The notes: a model not told the origin generated them from the letters alone. A stretch of 37,958 nt of DNA from Nocardioides sp. (GCA_025936915.1 JAICSK010000005.1:1-37958), one strand, 5' to 3'; numbered from the stretch's first letter, positions 1-8,435 are shown. A program made the numbers and translations.

Positions 1-1
1 C

Positions 2-121
2 CATCAAGCACTCCGCACCCTGTCCAACCGCCTCGTCGGCATCCTCGACGGCTGCCTACGCCACCGTGTCACCTACGACGAAGCCATCGCCTGGGCGCAC
101 CGCATCTCCGCAGCCGCTTGA
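2..121 (+). mobile_element. IS110-family transposase, C-terminal end (truncated by window edge)
   Basis: The frame is open from the left edge to a TGA and encodes 39 residues, including NRLVGILDGCLRHRVTYDE and WAHR. This matches the usual C-terminal tail of IS110/IS116/IS902 transposases as I know them. In that family the N-terminal DEDD (RuvC-like) domain and the Ser-containing C-terminal domain lie upstream, outside this window, so I cannot say whether the element is intact. It lies 90 nt before cysS, where many actinobacteria have ispD-ispF instead. The family call rests on a short tail only. Confidence 0.6.
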
Positions 122-155
122 CTGCTGACGCCCCTGGGATAACCAGGCGGCCCTT

Positions 156-176
156 CCTCGGCGCGGGTCGCCGAGG
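156..176. terminator. Hairpin between transposase and cysS
   Basis: A perfect 8-bp stem, CCTCGGCG/CGCCGAGG, closes a 5-nt loop. A smaller stem, CCTGG-GATAA-CCAGG, lies just before it (133-147). There is no T-run. It could be a factor-independent terminator of the I-shaped kind seen in actinobacteria, insulating cysS from transposase transcription, or part of the IS end. Confidence 0.4.
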
Positions 177-199
177 CGGAGACCTCCGGGCTGCGCACC

Positions 200-205
200 T
201 ACCAT
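200..205 (+). promoter_or_regulatory. -10 box (TACCAT) of cysS, leaderless type
   Basis: TACCAT ends 6 nt before the GTG start and no Shine-Dalgarno is present. This fits a leaderless transcript. Confidence 0.4.
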
Positions 206-211
206 GAGCCC

Positions 212-1621
212 GTGACTCTCCGGCTCCACGACACGGCGACCCGTGACGTCCGCGACTTCGTCCCCCTCGAGGCGGGCAAGGCGGGGATCTACGTCTGCGG
301 CCTGACCGTGCAGAGCGAGCCGCACGTCGGACACGTCCGGTCGGCGGTGAACTTCGACGTCCTGCGGCGGTGGCTGACGGCGTCGGGGTACGACGTGACG
401 TTCATCCGCAACGTCACCGACATCGACGACAAGATCCTGGCCAAGGGTGAGGCCCAGGGCAGGCCGTGGTTCGAGATCGCCTACCTGATGGGCCGTGAGC
501 TGGACAAGGCGCTCGACGCGATCAACGTGCTGCCGCCGACCTACGAGCCGGCGGCGACCGGGCACGTGCCGGAGATCCTGGAGCTGATCGGCCAGCTGGT
601 GAGCCGGGGCCACGCCTATCCGGCCGAGGACGGTTCCGGGGACGTCTACTTCGACGTGCGATCCTGGCCGTCGTACGGCGAGCTCACCCGGCAGAGGGTC
701 GAGGACATGGAGCCCGCCGAGGACGCGGATCCGCGCGGCAAGCGCGATCCCCGGGACTTCGCGCTCTGGAAGGGCTGGAAGAAGGCGCTCGAGCCCGAGA
801 CCGCGGCCTGGCCTTCGCCGTACGGGCCCGGACGACCGGGTTGGCACATCGAGTGCTCGGCGATGGCGGCGAAGTACCTCGGTCCGGCGTTCGACATCCA
901 CGGCGGTGGCGTGGACCTGCGGTTCCCCCACCACGAGAACGAGCTGGCGCAGTCGCGGGCGGCCGGCCAGCAGTTCGCGGCGTACTGGCTGCACAACGCC
1001 TGGATCACGACCGCGGGCGAGAAGATGTCGAAGTCGTTGGGGAACTCGCTGTTGATCCCGGAGGTGCTCAAGCGGGTGCGCGGCATCGAGCTGCGCTACT
1101 ACATGGTCTCGGCGCACTACCGCTCGCACGTGGAGTTCTCCTTCGACGCGCTGGACGACGCGGCGGCGGCGTTCCGGAGGATCGAGTCGTTCCTCGAGCG
1201 GAGCGACGCCGCCCACATGGCGGCGGAGCTCCCGGCGGCGTTCGTGGCGGCGATGGACGACGACCTCGGTACCCCGGCCGCGATCGCGGTCATCCACGAG
1301 CACGTCCGCGACGGCAACCGGCTCCTGGCGGCGGGCGAGTCGGCAGATGACATCGCCTCCCTCGTCGTGGCGATGCTCGACGTGCTGGGGCTCGACCCCG
1401 GCGACCCTAAGTGGGGCCCGTCCGGTGGGTCGGACGACGAGCGGTTGTCCGCAGCCGTCGACGTCCTGGTGGCGGGGATGCTGGAGGAGCGGGCTTCCGC
1501 GCGCGCCGAGAAGGACTGGGCGCGGGCCGACGCGATCCGCGACCGGATCGCGGCAGCGGGCATCGCCGTCGAGGACACCCCCGACGGTCCGACGTGGTCG
1601 CTGGCGGAGGGAGACGCCTGA
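212..1621 (+). CDS. cysS: Cysteinyl-tRNA synthetase
   Basis: The protein charges tRNA-Cys with cysteine in the cytoplasm. It is a class I synthetase of 469 aa, the usual length. The HIGH-type motif PHVGH lies at residues 37-41, the Cys29 zinc ligand in YVCGL, the HIECSAMA and [14 protein letters not shown] segments in mid-protein, and KMSKS at 271-275. The length favours CysS over the shorter mycothiol ligase MshC. The GTG at 212 is chosen because an ATG at 204 runs into a stop after three codons and a -10-like box lies 6 nt upstream. The TGA overlaps the rlmB ATG by one base, so the two genes are translationally coupled. The cysS-rlmB pair is conserved in actinobacteria. Confidence 0.97.
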   Translation: MTLRLHDTATRDVRDFVPLEAGKAGIYVCGLTVQSEPHVGHVRSAVNFDVLRRWLTASGYDVTFIRNVTDIDDKILAKGEAQGRPWFEIAYLMGRELDKALDAINVLPPTYEPAATGHVPEILELIGQLVSRGHAYPAEDGSGDVYFDVRSWPSYGELTRQRVEDMEPAEDADPRGKRDPRDFALWKGWKKALEPETAAWPSPYGPGRPGWHIECSAMAAKYLGPAFDIHGGGVDLRFPHHENELAQSRAAGQQFAAYWLHNAWITTAGEKMSKSLGNSLLIPEVLKRVRGIELRYYMVSAHYRSHVEFSFDALDDAAAAFRRIESFLERSDAAHMAAELPAAFVAAMDDDLGTPAAIAVIHEHVRDGNRLLAAGESADDIASLVVAMLDVLGLDPGDPKWGPSGGSDDERLSAAVDVLVAGMLEERASARAEKDWARADAIRDRIAAAGIAVEDTPDGPTWSLAEGDA

Positions 1622-2571
1622 TGCCGGGCAACAGCCAGCGCAAGGGCGCGATCCGGAAGTCGTCGAAGCGTCCGACCGCCGGTTCGGGCGGCCGCGTCCG
1701 GCGCGGTCTCGAGGGCAAAGGGCCGACGCCGAAGGCGGCGGACCGTCCCCACCACAAGGCGCACAAGCTCAAGGCGAAGACCGAGCGCGAGGCGGCGCGA
1801 CGCCCGCGCAAGCGGCCCGGGGGCGAGGACGAGTGGATCGCCGGTCGCAACGCGGTCGTCGAGGCGCTGCGTGCTCACGTACCGGTGAGCGGTCTGTACG
1901 TCGCCGAGGGTGCGGAGCGCGACGGACGGCTGCGCGAGGCGTTCAAGACAGCCGCCGAGCGGGGCATCTCGCTGCTCGAGGTCACTCGCGGCGAGCTCGA
2001 TCGTCGTACCGACGGAGCCGTCCACCAGGGCCTCGCCGCGCGCATCCCGGCGTACGAGTACGTCCAGCCCGAAGACCTGCTCCGCGCCGCGGCCGAGCGC
2101 GAGGAGGCGCCGTTGATCGTGGCGCTCGACTCGGTCACCGACCCGCGCAACCTCGGGGCGGTCGTGCGGTCGGCGTCGGGATTCGGCGCGCACGGGGTCG
2201 TCATCCCCGAGCGCCGGGCCGCCCGGATGACGGCGGCGGCGTGGAAGACGTCCGCCGGCGCCGCGGCTCGGATCCCGATCGCGCAGGCGACAAACCTGGT
2301 GCGCTCGCTCAAGGAGTTCCAGGACGCGGGCTGCCAGGTGGTCGGCCTCGCAGCGACTGGCGACCTGTCCCTGCCCGACCTCCTCGCCGACCCCGACCTC
2401 GCCTCCGGGCCGCTCGTCGTCGTGGTCGGCGCCGAGGGTGACGGCCTCGGCCGGCTGGTCGGCGAGACCTGCGACCGACTGGTCTCGATCCCGATGTCCT
2501 CCTCGTTGGAGTCCCTCAACGCCGGTGTCGCCGCGTCGATCGTCCTCTACGCCCTCTCCGTCCACCGCTGA
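1621..2571 (+). CDS. rlmB: 23S rRNA 2'-O-methyltransferase RlmB (TrmH/SpoU family)
   Basis: This SPOUT-fold enzyme transfers a methyl group from SAM to a ribose 2'-OH, by homology at G2251 of 23S rRNA. The protein is 316 aa. The first ~75 residues are a Lys/Arg-rich low-complexity extension typical of actinobacterial members. A substrate-binding domain follows, then the SpoU motifs: [16 protein letters not shown] (~170-185), [10 protein letters not shown], and [18 protein letters not shown] near the C-terminus. The start overlaps the cysS stop (TGATG), so the gene needs no separate promoter. The exact target nucleotide is inferred from the family. Confidence 0.93.
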   Translation: MPGNSQRKGAIRKSSKRPTAGSGGRVRRGLEGKGPTPKAADRPHHKAHKLKAKTEREAARRPRKRPGGEDEWIAGRNAVVEALRAHVPVSGLYVAEGAERDGRLREAFKTAAERGISLLEVTRGELDRRTDGAVHQGLAARIPAYEYVQPEDLLRAAAEREEAPLIVALDSVTDPRNLGAVVRSASGFGAHGVVIPERRAARMTAAAWKTSAGAAARIPIAQATNLVRSLKEFQDAGCQVVGLAATGDLSLPDLLADPDLASGPLVVVVGAEGDGLGRLVGETCDRLVSIPMSSSLESLNAGVAASIVLYALSVHR

Positions 2572-2644
2572 CATGGACGCCGACACCCCGGGCCCGGGCG
2601 TGTGACGGGTTGGTGCCGGCTGGGGGCAAACCGTCACAGGGTGG

Positions 2645-2650
2645 CATCAT
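2645..2650 (+). promoter_or_regulatory. -10-like box (CATCAT) of acyl-CoA dehydrogenase gene
   Basis: CATCAT stands exactly 7 nt before the GTG at 2658, the spacing shared by many genes here. Confidence 0.35.
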
Positions 2651-2657
2651 CGAGCGC

Positions 2658-3839
2658 GTGGGTACGACGGTCGAACGGTTGCTGCCGGCTGACGACGACG
2701 GGGTCGCCGAAGCCCTGCTCGAGCTGACCCGCGAGATCGCCACCAAGGAGCTCGCACCCCAGGTGCACGAGGCCGAGGAGCGGGGGGAGTTCCCGGAGGC
2801 GGCGTACCGACTGCTCGGGAAGTCGGGTCTGCTGAGCCTGCCCTTCCCCGAGGAGTTCGGCGGTGGCGGGCAGCCGTACGAGGTGTACCTCCAGGTCGTC
2901 GAGGAGATCGCGACGGCGTGGCCCAGTGTCGGCGTCGGTGTCAGCGTCCACGGACTCACCGCCAACGTCGTCGCCACCAACGGCAGTACCGACGTCATGC
3001 AGGAGTGGCTGCCGCGGATGCTCAGCGGCGACTGGCTGGGCGCCTACTGCCTGTCGGAGCCCCAGGCAGGCTCCGACGTCAGCGGCATCCGCACCCGCGC
3101 GGTCCGCGAGGGCGACCAGTACGTCGCGACCGGCACCAAGCAGTGGATCAGCAACGGTTCGTGCGCCGACTACTACATCCTCTTCGCCCGCACGTCCGAC
3201 GACCCCAAGCGCGGGCTGTCGGCGTTCGTGGTGCCGGCCGACACCGACGGGATGACCTTCGGGGCGCCGGAGAAGAAGATGGGTCTGGCCTGCGACGTCA
3301 CCACCCAGGTCGTCTTCCAGGGCGCCCGCATCCCGGCGGCGCAGCTCGTCGGCGACGAGGGCGCGGGCATGCACATCGCCCTCTCGGCGCTCGACGCCGG
3401 CCGCCTCGGCATCGCCGCGGTCGCGACGGGGATCGCCCAGGCGGCGCTGGCGCACGCGGTCGCGTACGCCGGCGAGCGGCGGCAGTTCGGCAGGACCATC
3501 GGCGAGCAGCAGGGGCTGCAGTTCCTCCTCGCCGAGATGGCGGCGGACGTCGAGCGCGCCCGCGCGACGTACCTCCATGCGGCGCGGCTCAAGGACGCCG
3601 GCCGCCCGTTCAGCCGTCAGGCCAGCGTCGCCAAGCTGACCGCGTCCGACGCGGCGATGCGGGTCACCACGGATGCCATCCAGGTGCTCGGAGGCAACGG
3701 CTACACCCGGGAGTACCCGGTCGAGCGGCTGTTCCGCGACGCCAAGGTCACCCAGATCTTCGAGGGCACCAACCAGATCCAGCGGATGGTGATCGGGCGC
3801 GACCTGCTGCGTGACACTTCTGCCGGGTCGGCGTCGTAG
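2658..3839 (+). CDS. Acyl-CoA dehydrogenase
   Basis: This FAD flavoenzyme introduces the alpha,beta double bond into acyl-CoA thioesters and passes electrons to ETF. The 393-aa length is normal for short/branched-chain members. Visible features are the acyl/FAD loop [14 protein letters not shown], the [10 protein letters not shown] segment, the FAD-binding RRQFG, and [25 protein letters not shown]. The presumed catalytic base is Glu369 in IFEGTNQIQ, its position in short-chain and isovaleryl-type enzymes. The substrate cannot be told from sequence. I start at GTG 2658; the reading frame stays open upstream to 2610. The 3' end lies in a 32-bp direct duplication shared with the convergent DUF4032 gene. 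Confidence 0.92.
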   Translation: MGTTVERLLPADDDGVAEALLELTREIATKELAPQVHEAEERGEFPEAAYRLLGKSGLLSLPFPEEFGGGGQPYEVYLQVVEEIATAWPSVGVGVSVHGLTANVVATNGSTDVMQEWLPRMLSGDWLGAYCLSEPQAGSDVSGIRTRAVREGDQYVATGTKQWISNGSCADYYILFARTSDDPKRGLSAFVVPADTDGMTFGAPEKKMGLACDVTTQVVFQGARIPAAQLVGDEGAGMHIALSALDAGRLGIAAVATGIAQAALAHAVAYAGERRQFGRTIGEQQGLQFLLAEMAADVERARATYLHAARLKDAGRPFSRQASVAKLTASDAAMRVTTDAIQVLGGNGYTREYPVERLFRDAKVTQIFEGTNQIQRMVIGRDLLRDTSAGSAS

Positions 3840-3876
3840 GGCGGGACACTTATGCCGGGTCGGCGTCGTCGGTGGT
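3813..3876. repeat. 32-bp tandem duplication at a convergent gene junction
   Basis: Two adjacent copies (3813-3844 and 3845-3876) share 24 of their first 25 bases, the core being TGCCGGGTCGGCGTCGT. Copy 1 holds the acyl-CoA dehydrogenase TAG; copy 2 holds the DUF4032 TAA on the other strand. Confidence 0.85.
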
Positions 3877-5067
3877 GACCAGCTCGTCGGGCTTGGCGGC
3901 GAGGACGGAGTCGATGTAGTCGCGGGCGGTCTCGAAGATGTTCACCTCGTGCCCGGCACGCTCGGAGAGGTACCAGCGGTGCACGAGGATCTCGTGGAAG
4001 ATCTCGGCCGGCTCCAGCTTGCCGCGGGCCTCCGCCGGAACCAGCGCCATGATCGGCTCGAAGATCTCGGTCAGCCAGCGGTTGGCGGCGATGCCGCGGT
4101 CCTCACGGCCGAGGTCGTAGTAGGCGATGAAGCGGGCCACGTCGTTGAGCAGGCGCTGCGCCTGGGCGTCCTCGACGTCGAGACCGGTCAGCGCCTGCAG
4201 CTCACGCCGGTGGTGCCCGAGCTCGACGGCCTTCGGCTGGATCCGGACGCGGTCGCCGTCGAAGTCCGTGACGATGTCGAGCTCCTCGACGTCGAAGCCG
4301 AGGTCGTTGAGCCGGGCGATCCGCCGCTCGATCCGCCACATCTCATCGGTGGAGAACTCCTCCTCCCCGGTGAGCTCGTTCCAGAGGTCGTCGTACCGCT
4401 TCCGGATCAGGGTGACGATCTCGTGCCCCTGGACGCTCGGGCTGATCCGGCCCCACGCCTGGAGGTCGAGCAGCTCGGCGAAGACGTTCTCGCAGCCGAC
4501 CTCGACGTCGTACTCACGCATCTGCCGTGACAGCGACGGCCGCAGCTCGCCGGTCTCCGCGTCGACGAGGTACGCCGCGAACCCGCCGGCGCTGCGCCGG
4601 AAAAGTACATTGGAGAGCGAGACGTCACCCCAGTAGAAGTCCGCGAGATGCAGCCGGACGAGCAGCACGACCAGCGCGTCGATCACCGAGGGCAGGCTGT
4701 CTGCCGACATCCCGTGCGCGAAGAGCGCGCGATACGGGAGCGAGAACGCGAGGTGCTCGGTGAGCAGCGCGCACGGGAGCTCGTCGCCGTCGGCCTCGCG
4801 ACCGGTCACGACGCCGACCGGCCTGACCGCCGGGAGTCCGATCCGCTGGAGGTCGCGGAGCAGGCGGTACTCGCGGAACGCGATCGCCTCCTGGGTCTCC
4901 TTGACCGCGTACATCCGGTCTCCGAGCCGGACGATCCGGACGATGTGGCGGCTGAGCCCGCGTGGGAGAGGCACGACGTACTCGTCCGACCAGTCCGCGA
5001 GTGGCGTCGACCACGGCAGGCGCACCAGGGCCGGATCGGGCCGGCTGGCCACGAGATGCAGCGCCAT
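3850..5067 (-). CDS. DUF4032 protein with kinase-like N-terminal domain
   Basis: The protein is 405 aa. The first ~180 residues resemble a lipopolysaccharide-kinase/RIO-like fold: Lys56 in YAVKETQEA, a possible partner Glu66, the catalytic-loop-like H140-LADFYWGD148-VSLSN153, and a DFG-equivalent Asp169 in YLVDAETGE. The remaining ~200 residues form the DUF4032 region, including a WGRISPSVQGHE segment and a C-terminal HRWYLSERAGHEV stretch. The catalytic residues look intact, so phosphotransfer is possible, but the substrate is unknown. The ATG at 5067 follows a TAGCCT box by 7 nt. The gene is convergent with the acyl-CoA dehydrogenase, with 10 nt between stop codons. Confidence 0.8.
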   Translation of the reverse strand: MALHLVASRPDPALVRLPWSTPLADWSDEYVVPLPRGLSRHIVRIVRLGDRMYAVKETQEAIAFREYRLLRDLQRIGLPAVRPVGVVTGREADGDELPCALLTEHLAFSLPYRALFAHGMSADSLPSVIDALVVLLVRLHLADFYWGDVSLSNVLFRRSAGGFAAYLVDAETGELRPSLSRQMREYDVEVGCENVFAELLDLQAWGRISPSVQGHEIVTLIRKRYDDLWNELTGEEEFSTDEMWRIERRIARLNDLGFDVEELDIVTDFDGDRVRIQPKAVELGHHRRELQALTGLDVEDAQAQRLLNDVARFIAYYDLGREDRGIAANRWLTEIFEPIMALVPAEARGKLEPAEIFHEILVHRWYLSERAGHEVNIFETARDYIDSVLAAKPDELVTTDDADPA

Positions 5068-5074
5068 GCCGTTC

Positions 5075-5080
5075 AGGCTA
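5075..5080 (-). promoter_or_regulatory. -10 box (TAGCCT) of the DUF4032 gene
   Basis: On the minus strand TAGCCT lies 7 nt before the ATG at 5067 with no Shine-Dalgarno between them, a leaderless arrangement. Confidence 0.45.
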
Positions 5081-5090
5081 GCGAGACGCC

Positions 5091-5525
5091 TCAGCGCCCC
5101 TCGAGGAACACCGGACCCGGCCCGCGCTCGGCCGCGACATCGTCGGGGTTGCTCAGGCTGCACCGCCGCAGGCTCAGGCAACCGCAGCCGATGCAGGAGT
5201 CGAGGGTGTCGCGCAGTCGCTCGAGCTGGGCGATCTGGGCGTCGAGACGTGGGCGCCAGCCGCGGCTGAGGCGCGACCAGTCGGCCTTGGTGGGGGTGCG
5301 GTTGCTGGGCAGGGTCGCGAGCGCGTCCTCGATCTCCTCCAGGGAGAGCCCGACGCGCTGCGCGGTGCGGATGAACGCGAGGCGGCGCAGCATCGGACGT
5401 TCGTAGCGGCGCTGGTTGCCCGTCGTACGACGTGACGTGACCAGCCCGCGGTCCTCGTAGTAGCGGATCGCGCTGGTCGCGATGCCGGATCGGTCCGCCA
5501 GCTCTCCGATGGTGAGCTCGGTCAT
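5091..5525 (-). CDS. soxR: Redox-sensitive MerR-family activator SoxR
   Basis: The protein is 144 aa, close to the usual ~150. An N-terminal winged-helix MerR domain (TIGELADRSGIATSAIRYYED, residues 5-25) is followed by a dimerisation coiled coil (~80-110). The [2Fe-2S] cluster motif is C111-X2-C114-X-C116-X5-C122, exactly the CX2CXCX5C pattern of SoxR. Oxidation of the cluster, by superoxide or redox-cycling compounds, makes the dimer twist target promoters with overlong spacers. The gene is divergent from the split transketolase over 51 bp. Its own promoter has TTGAAG-17-CATGCT overlapping the operator dyad, so autoregulation is likely. Confidence 0.92.
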   Translation of the reverse strand: MTELTIGELADRSGIATSAIRYYEDRGLVTSRRTTGNQRRYERPMLRRLAFIRTAQRVGLSLEEIEDALATLPSNRTPTKADWSRLSRGWRPRLDAQIAQLERLRDTLDSCIGCGCLSLRRCSLSNPDDVAAERGPGPVFLEGR

Positions 5526-5531
5526 GAGGCC

Positions 5532-5560
5532 AGCATGCCTTGACTTAAAGTTCACTTCAA
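5532..5560 (-). promoter_or_regulatory. soxR promoter (TTGAAG-N17-CATGCT)
   Basis: On the minus strand TTGAAG and CATGCT are separated by 17 bp, and the -10 lies 6 nt before the soxR ATG. The -35 falls within the SoxR dyad, which suggests autorepression. Confidence 0.55.
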
Positions 5561-5570
5561 CTTGTGAAAT
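5540..5570 (+). promoter_or_regulatory. MerR-type promoter of the split transketolase (TTGACT-N19-TGAAAT)
   Basis: The -35 TTGACT (5540-5545) and -10 TGAAAT (5565-5570) are 19 bp apart. This overlong spacer is diagnostic of MerR/SoxR-activated promoters. The GTG start of the transketolase follows 6 nt later, so the transcript would be leaderless. Confidence 0.65.
5543..5562. promoter_or_regulatory. Putative SoxR operator dyad
   Basis: An imperfect dyad is centred between 5552 and 5553 inside the 19-bp spacer; 7 of 10 position pairs are complementary (ACTTAAAGTT/CACTTCAACT). It is an A/T-rich island in a high-GC region, located where SoxR boxes sit. Confidence 0.6.
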
Positions 5571-5576
5571 GTCCGT

Positions 5577-6254
5577 GTGGACAACATCCAGCGACTGCTC
5601 ACCCTCATGACCGGGGACGAGAAGCACGACCTCGCGTCGTACTCCACCCTCGACGTCCTCCGCGTGCTCTACGAGCGCGTCCTCGACGTCGCTCCCGGGA
5701 ACCTCGACGACCCACATCGCGACCGGTTCCTGCTTTCGAAGGGACACGGGCCGGCGGCGTACTACGCTGTGCTCAGCGACCGGGGCTTCTTCCCCGAGTC
5801 GTGGCTGCGCGACTGGGGAACGTTCGACTCGCCGCTCGGCTACCACCCCGACCGCAACCTGGTCCCGGGCGTCGAGATCTCCAGCGGGTCGCTCGGGCAC
5901 GGGCTGCCCCTCGCGGTCGGTACCGCGCTCGGCCTGCGTGCCCAGGGCGTCGACGCGCGCGTCGTCGTGCTCGTCGGTGACGCCGAGCTCGACGAAGGGT
6001 CCAACCACGAGGCGCTGGAGCTCGCCGCGGCGCTCGGTCTCGACCGGCTGACGGTGGTCGTCGTCGACAACCGCAGCACGTCGTACGCCGTCCCGGGCAG
6101 GATCGCGGAGCGCTTCGCGACCGAGGGCTGGCAGGTCGCCACCGTCGACGGCCGCGATCACGCCGCTCTCGAGGCGGCACTCACCGAACGGCCGACCGGC
6201 GTCCCCAACGCCGTCGTCGCGACCGTGCTCGACCGCGAGGAGGTCGCCGCATGA
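5577..6254 (+). CDS. Transketolase, N-terminal (TPP/pyrophosphate-binding) subunit
   Basis: The 225-aa protein is the first half of a split transketolase. It shows the FLLSKGHGPAAYYAVL segment of the family. The thiamine-diphosphate motif begins at G134-D135-A-E-L-D-E-G and ends at Asn165 in VVVDNRS, a GD(X)~30N signature. A shorter HPD-type loop (GYHPDRN) precedes it. Together with the next gene it should form an alpha2beta2-like enzyme that transfers two-carbon ketol units between sugar phosphates; the true substrate could be a different ketose. The stop overlaps the next ATG (ATGA), so the halves are coupled. The promoter is of the SoxR-activated type, implying induction under redox stress. 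Confidence 0.88.
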   Translation: MDNIQRLLTLMTGDEKHDLASYSTLDVLRVLYERVLDVAPGNLDDPHRDRFLLSKGHGPAAYYAVLSDRGFFPESWLRDWGTFDSPLGYHPDRNLVPGVEISSGSLGHGLPLAVGTALGLRAQGVDARVVVLVGDAELDEGSNHEALELAAALGLDRLTVVVVDNRSTSYAVPGRIAERFATEGWQVATVDGRDHAALEAALTERPTGVPNAVVATVLDREEVAA

Positions 6255-7180
6255 CCACCGTGACCTCCGCCCGCCGGCTGGTGCGGGACCCACGCGCGCA
6301 GTTCGGACGCACCGTCACCGACATCCTGGACGAGGACCTCTCGACGGCCCTGGTCTGGGCCGAGATCTCGGGACGCTTCTTCGGCGGGGCGGTGCGCCGA
6401 CATCCCGACCGCGTGGTGAACGTCGGCATCCGTGAGCAGCTCCTGGTCAACGTGGGCGCCGGCTTCGCACTGACCGGGATGCGGCCGATCGTGCACACCT
6501 TCGGGACGTTCCTGGTCGAGCGCGGCTTCGAGCAGATCAAGCTCGGCTTCGGTCACCAGGGCCTCGGTGGCGTCCTGGTCGGCGGCGGCGGGTCGTTCGA
6601 CGCCTCGCGTGGCGGTCGCACCCACCAGGCGCCGGGTGACGTCGCGCTGATGGACACCCTGCCCGACGTCGCCATCCATGCCCCGGGGACCGCCGCCGAG
6701 GCCGACGCGGTGCTGCGCCGGGCGGTCGCCGCCGACGGGCTCCACTACGTGCGGATCGTCGAGCAGACCAACACCGAGTCGTTCGAGGACCCCGGCCTGC
6801 ACGTCGTACGACGTGGGTCGGGCGCGACCGTCGTGGCGTTCGGGCCGCTCCTCGACGAGGTCTTGGAGGCGACGGTCGACCGGGACGTGACCGTGCTCTA
6901 TGCCCACAGCGTGCGGCCGTTCGACGCCGGGACGTTCCGGGCGGTGCTGACCACGCCGGATGTCGTCCTGGTCGAGCCCTGGCTGGCCGGCACCTCGGCC
7001 CGGGTCGTGTCCGACGCCCTGCGCGACGTACCCCACCGGCTGCTCTCGCTCGGCACGCGGCGGATGGAGCTGCGCCACTACGGCACGCCCGCCGACCACC
7101 AGCGCGCCCACGGCCTCGACGCCGCCGGGATCCGGCGCTCGTTGGAGTCGTTCCTGGACGGTCGGCGCCCCGGGCGGTGA
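6251..7180 (+). CDS. Transketolase, C-terminal (pyrimidine-binding) subunit
   Basis: The 309-aa partner of the preceding protein carries the transketolase pyrimidine-binding domain. Visible features are WAEISGRFFGG, PDRVVNVGIREQLLVNVGAG with the catalytic Glu in GIREQ that activates thiamine, and the RGGRTHQAPGDVALM segment. A transketolase C-terminal fold follows (VVAFGPLLDEVLEA, VLVEPWLAGTSA). It begins inside the previous stop with a 4-nt overlap. The same domains occur in DXP synthase and E1 components, but the N-half/C-half split and GIREQ motif point to transketolase-like enzymes. Confidence 0.88.
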   Translation: MTTVTSARRLVRDPRAQFGRTVTDILDEDLSTALVWAEISGRFFGGAVRRHPDRVVNVGIREQLLVNVGAGFALTGMRPIVHTFGTFLVERGFEQIKLGFGHQGLGGVLVGGGGSFDASRGGRTHQAPGDVALMDTLPDVAIHAPGTAAEADAVLRRAVAADGLHYVRIVEQTNTESFEDPGLHVVRRGSGATVVAFGPLLDEVLEATVDRDVTVLYAHSVRPFDAGTFRAVLTTPDVVLVEPWLAGTSARVVSDALRDVPHRLLSLGTRRMELRHYGTPADHQRAHGLDAAGIRRSLESFLDGRRPGR

Positions 7181-7303
7181 CGTTTCCACCGAACCGACCG
7201 GCGAGACGGTGGCACACCCACCGCTCGAGCAGTCCTCGATGGGACCGTGCGCCGAGGCCGTCGTTAGGCTGACCCGGCCGCTCGGTGCCACGGCGGGCGG
7301 CGC

Positions 7304-7376
7304 GCCGGTGTAGCTCAGACGGTAGAGCGCCTGCCTTGTAAGCAGGATGTCGCGGGTTCGATTCCTGTCACCGGCT
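7304..7376 (+). tRNA. tRNA-Thr (anticodon UGU)
   Basis: The 73-nt cloverleaf has a 7-bp acceptor stem (GCCGGTG/CACCGGC), D-arm with GGTAGAGC, anticodon stem CCTGC/GCAGG around loop CTTGTAA with anticodon TGT at 7337-7339, and T-arm CGGGTTCGATTCCTG. The discriminator base is T and CCA is not encoded. No attachment-site duplication or integrase lies near it. A TAGGCT at 7265-7270 could be its -10 box. Confidence 0.96.
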
Positions 7377-7416
7377 CGGCTGTGCTTGGGGCGCAGGGAA
7401 ACACGTGAGCCGGTGC

Positions 7417-8268
7417 TCAGCGCAGCTGCTCGACCTCGAACTCCCCCGCCGGCGAGGCGATGGCGTCCTGGCCGAGCACGATCTGGAGCTCTCGTTCACC
7501 CGAGGCGATCGTCGCCTCCAGGACGCCGGCCACCGACGACGCGGTGAGGCCGAGCGCCTCGGCGGGGGAGCCGGTGGTGTGCAGGTGAGCGGTGAAGAGG
7601 GCGGCCGTCAGGTCGCCCGAGCCGTTCGCCTTGATCGGCAGCTGTGGGGTGCGCACGATCCAGGCGCCGTCACCGGTCACGGCCATCATCTCGATGGTGT
7701 CCTCCGGTCGGTCGGGCCGGAGCACCGACGTCACCAGCACGGTCGAGGGCCCCAGGGCCATCGCCGCGTCGGCCGACTCGAGGGTCGACTCCAGCGAGTC
7801 CGGCTCGGTCCCGGTGAGGAAACCGAGCTCGAACTGGTTGGGCGTGATCACATCCGCATGCGGCACGACCAGCTCGCGGATGATCGGCGGGATCGCCGGG
7901 TCGACGAAGCAGCCGCTGGTGGCGTTCCCCATCACCGGGTCGCAGGTGTACGTCGCCTCGGGGTTGGCCTTCTTCACCCGCTCGACCGCGTCGACCACCA
8001 CCTCACAGATGCCGGGTCCACCGAGATAGCCGGACAACACCGCGTCGCAGGTGGGCAGGACCCCGCGTTCCTCGATCCCGGTCACCACCGCCCGCACGTC
8101 GTCAGGAGGCAACAGCGGACCACGCCACTCGCCGTACCCTGTGTGGTTGGAGAACACGACGGTGAGCACCGGCCACACCTCGTGCCCGAGCCGCTGCAGC
8201 GGGAAGGTGGCGGCGGAGTTGCCGACGTGGCCGTACGCGACGAACGACTGGATCGACAGGAAGCGCAT
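7417..8268 (-). CDS. pdxY: Pyridoxal kinase PdxY
   Basis: The enzyme phosphorylates pyridoxal to pyridoxal 5'-phosphate in the B6 salvage pathway. It is 283 aa and of the ribokinase fold. The N-terminus MRFLSIQSFVAYGHVGNSAA is the conserved PdxY opening; mid-protein are YLGGPG and TCDPVMGN, and the anion-hole/catalytic GSGD motif occurs in KANGSGDLTAALF. The ATG at 8268 is preceded by a strong GAGGAG Shine-Dalgarno; an upstream ATG in frame would add 21 unrelated residues. It is not in an operon with the convergent tRNA upstream of its 3' end. Confidence 0.93.
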   Translation of the reverse strand: MRFLSIQSFVAYGHVGNSAATFPLQRLGHEVWPVLTVVFSNHTGYGEWRGPLLPPDDVRAVVTGIEERGVLPTCDAVLSGYLGGPGICEVVVDAVERVKKANPEATYTCDPVMGNATSGCFVDPAIPPIIRELVVPHADVITPNQFELGFLTGTEPDSLESTLESADAAMALGPSTVLVTSVLRPDRPEDTIEMMAVTGDGAWIVRTPQLPIKANGSGDLTAALFTAHLHTTGSPAEALGLTASSVAGVLEATIASGERELQIVLGQDAIASPAGEFEVEQLR

Positions 8269-8422
8269 CTCCTCATCCTGACAGCGACGGGTGTCGCGGT
8301 GGCGTGCACGCCCGTGCTTGCTGTCCGCCACCGTGACCTGGCGACGCGGAGTGATCGACCTCGCCGGCTGCTTCGAGCGTGTGGGACGGCTTCCTCGCTG
8401 ACCCTCCGTCGGTGCGACCGCC

Positions 8423-8428
8423 TACTGT
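8423..8428 (+). promoter_or_regulatory. -10 box (TACTGT) of the DinB-like gene
   Basis: TACTGT stands 7 nt before the ATG at 8436. There is no Shine-Dalgarno, so a leaderless start is likely. Confidence 0.45.
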
Positions 8429-8435
8429 CCCGACC

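Noticed and set aside
7304-7376. tRNA-Thr as an integration site
   Set aside because: No integrase gene and no repeat of the tRNA 3' end were seen on either side.
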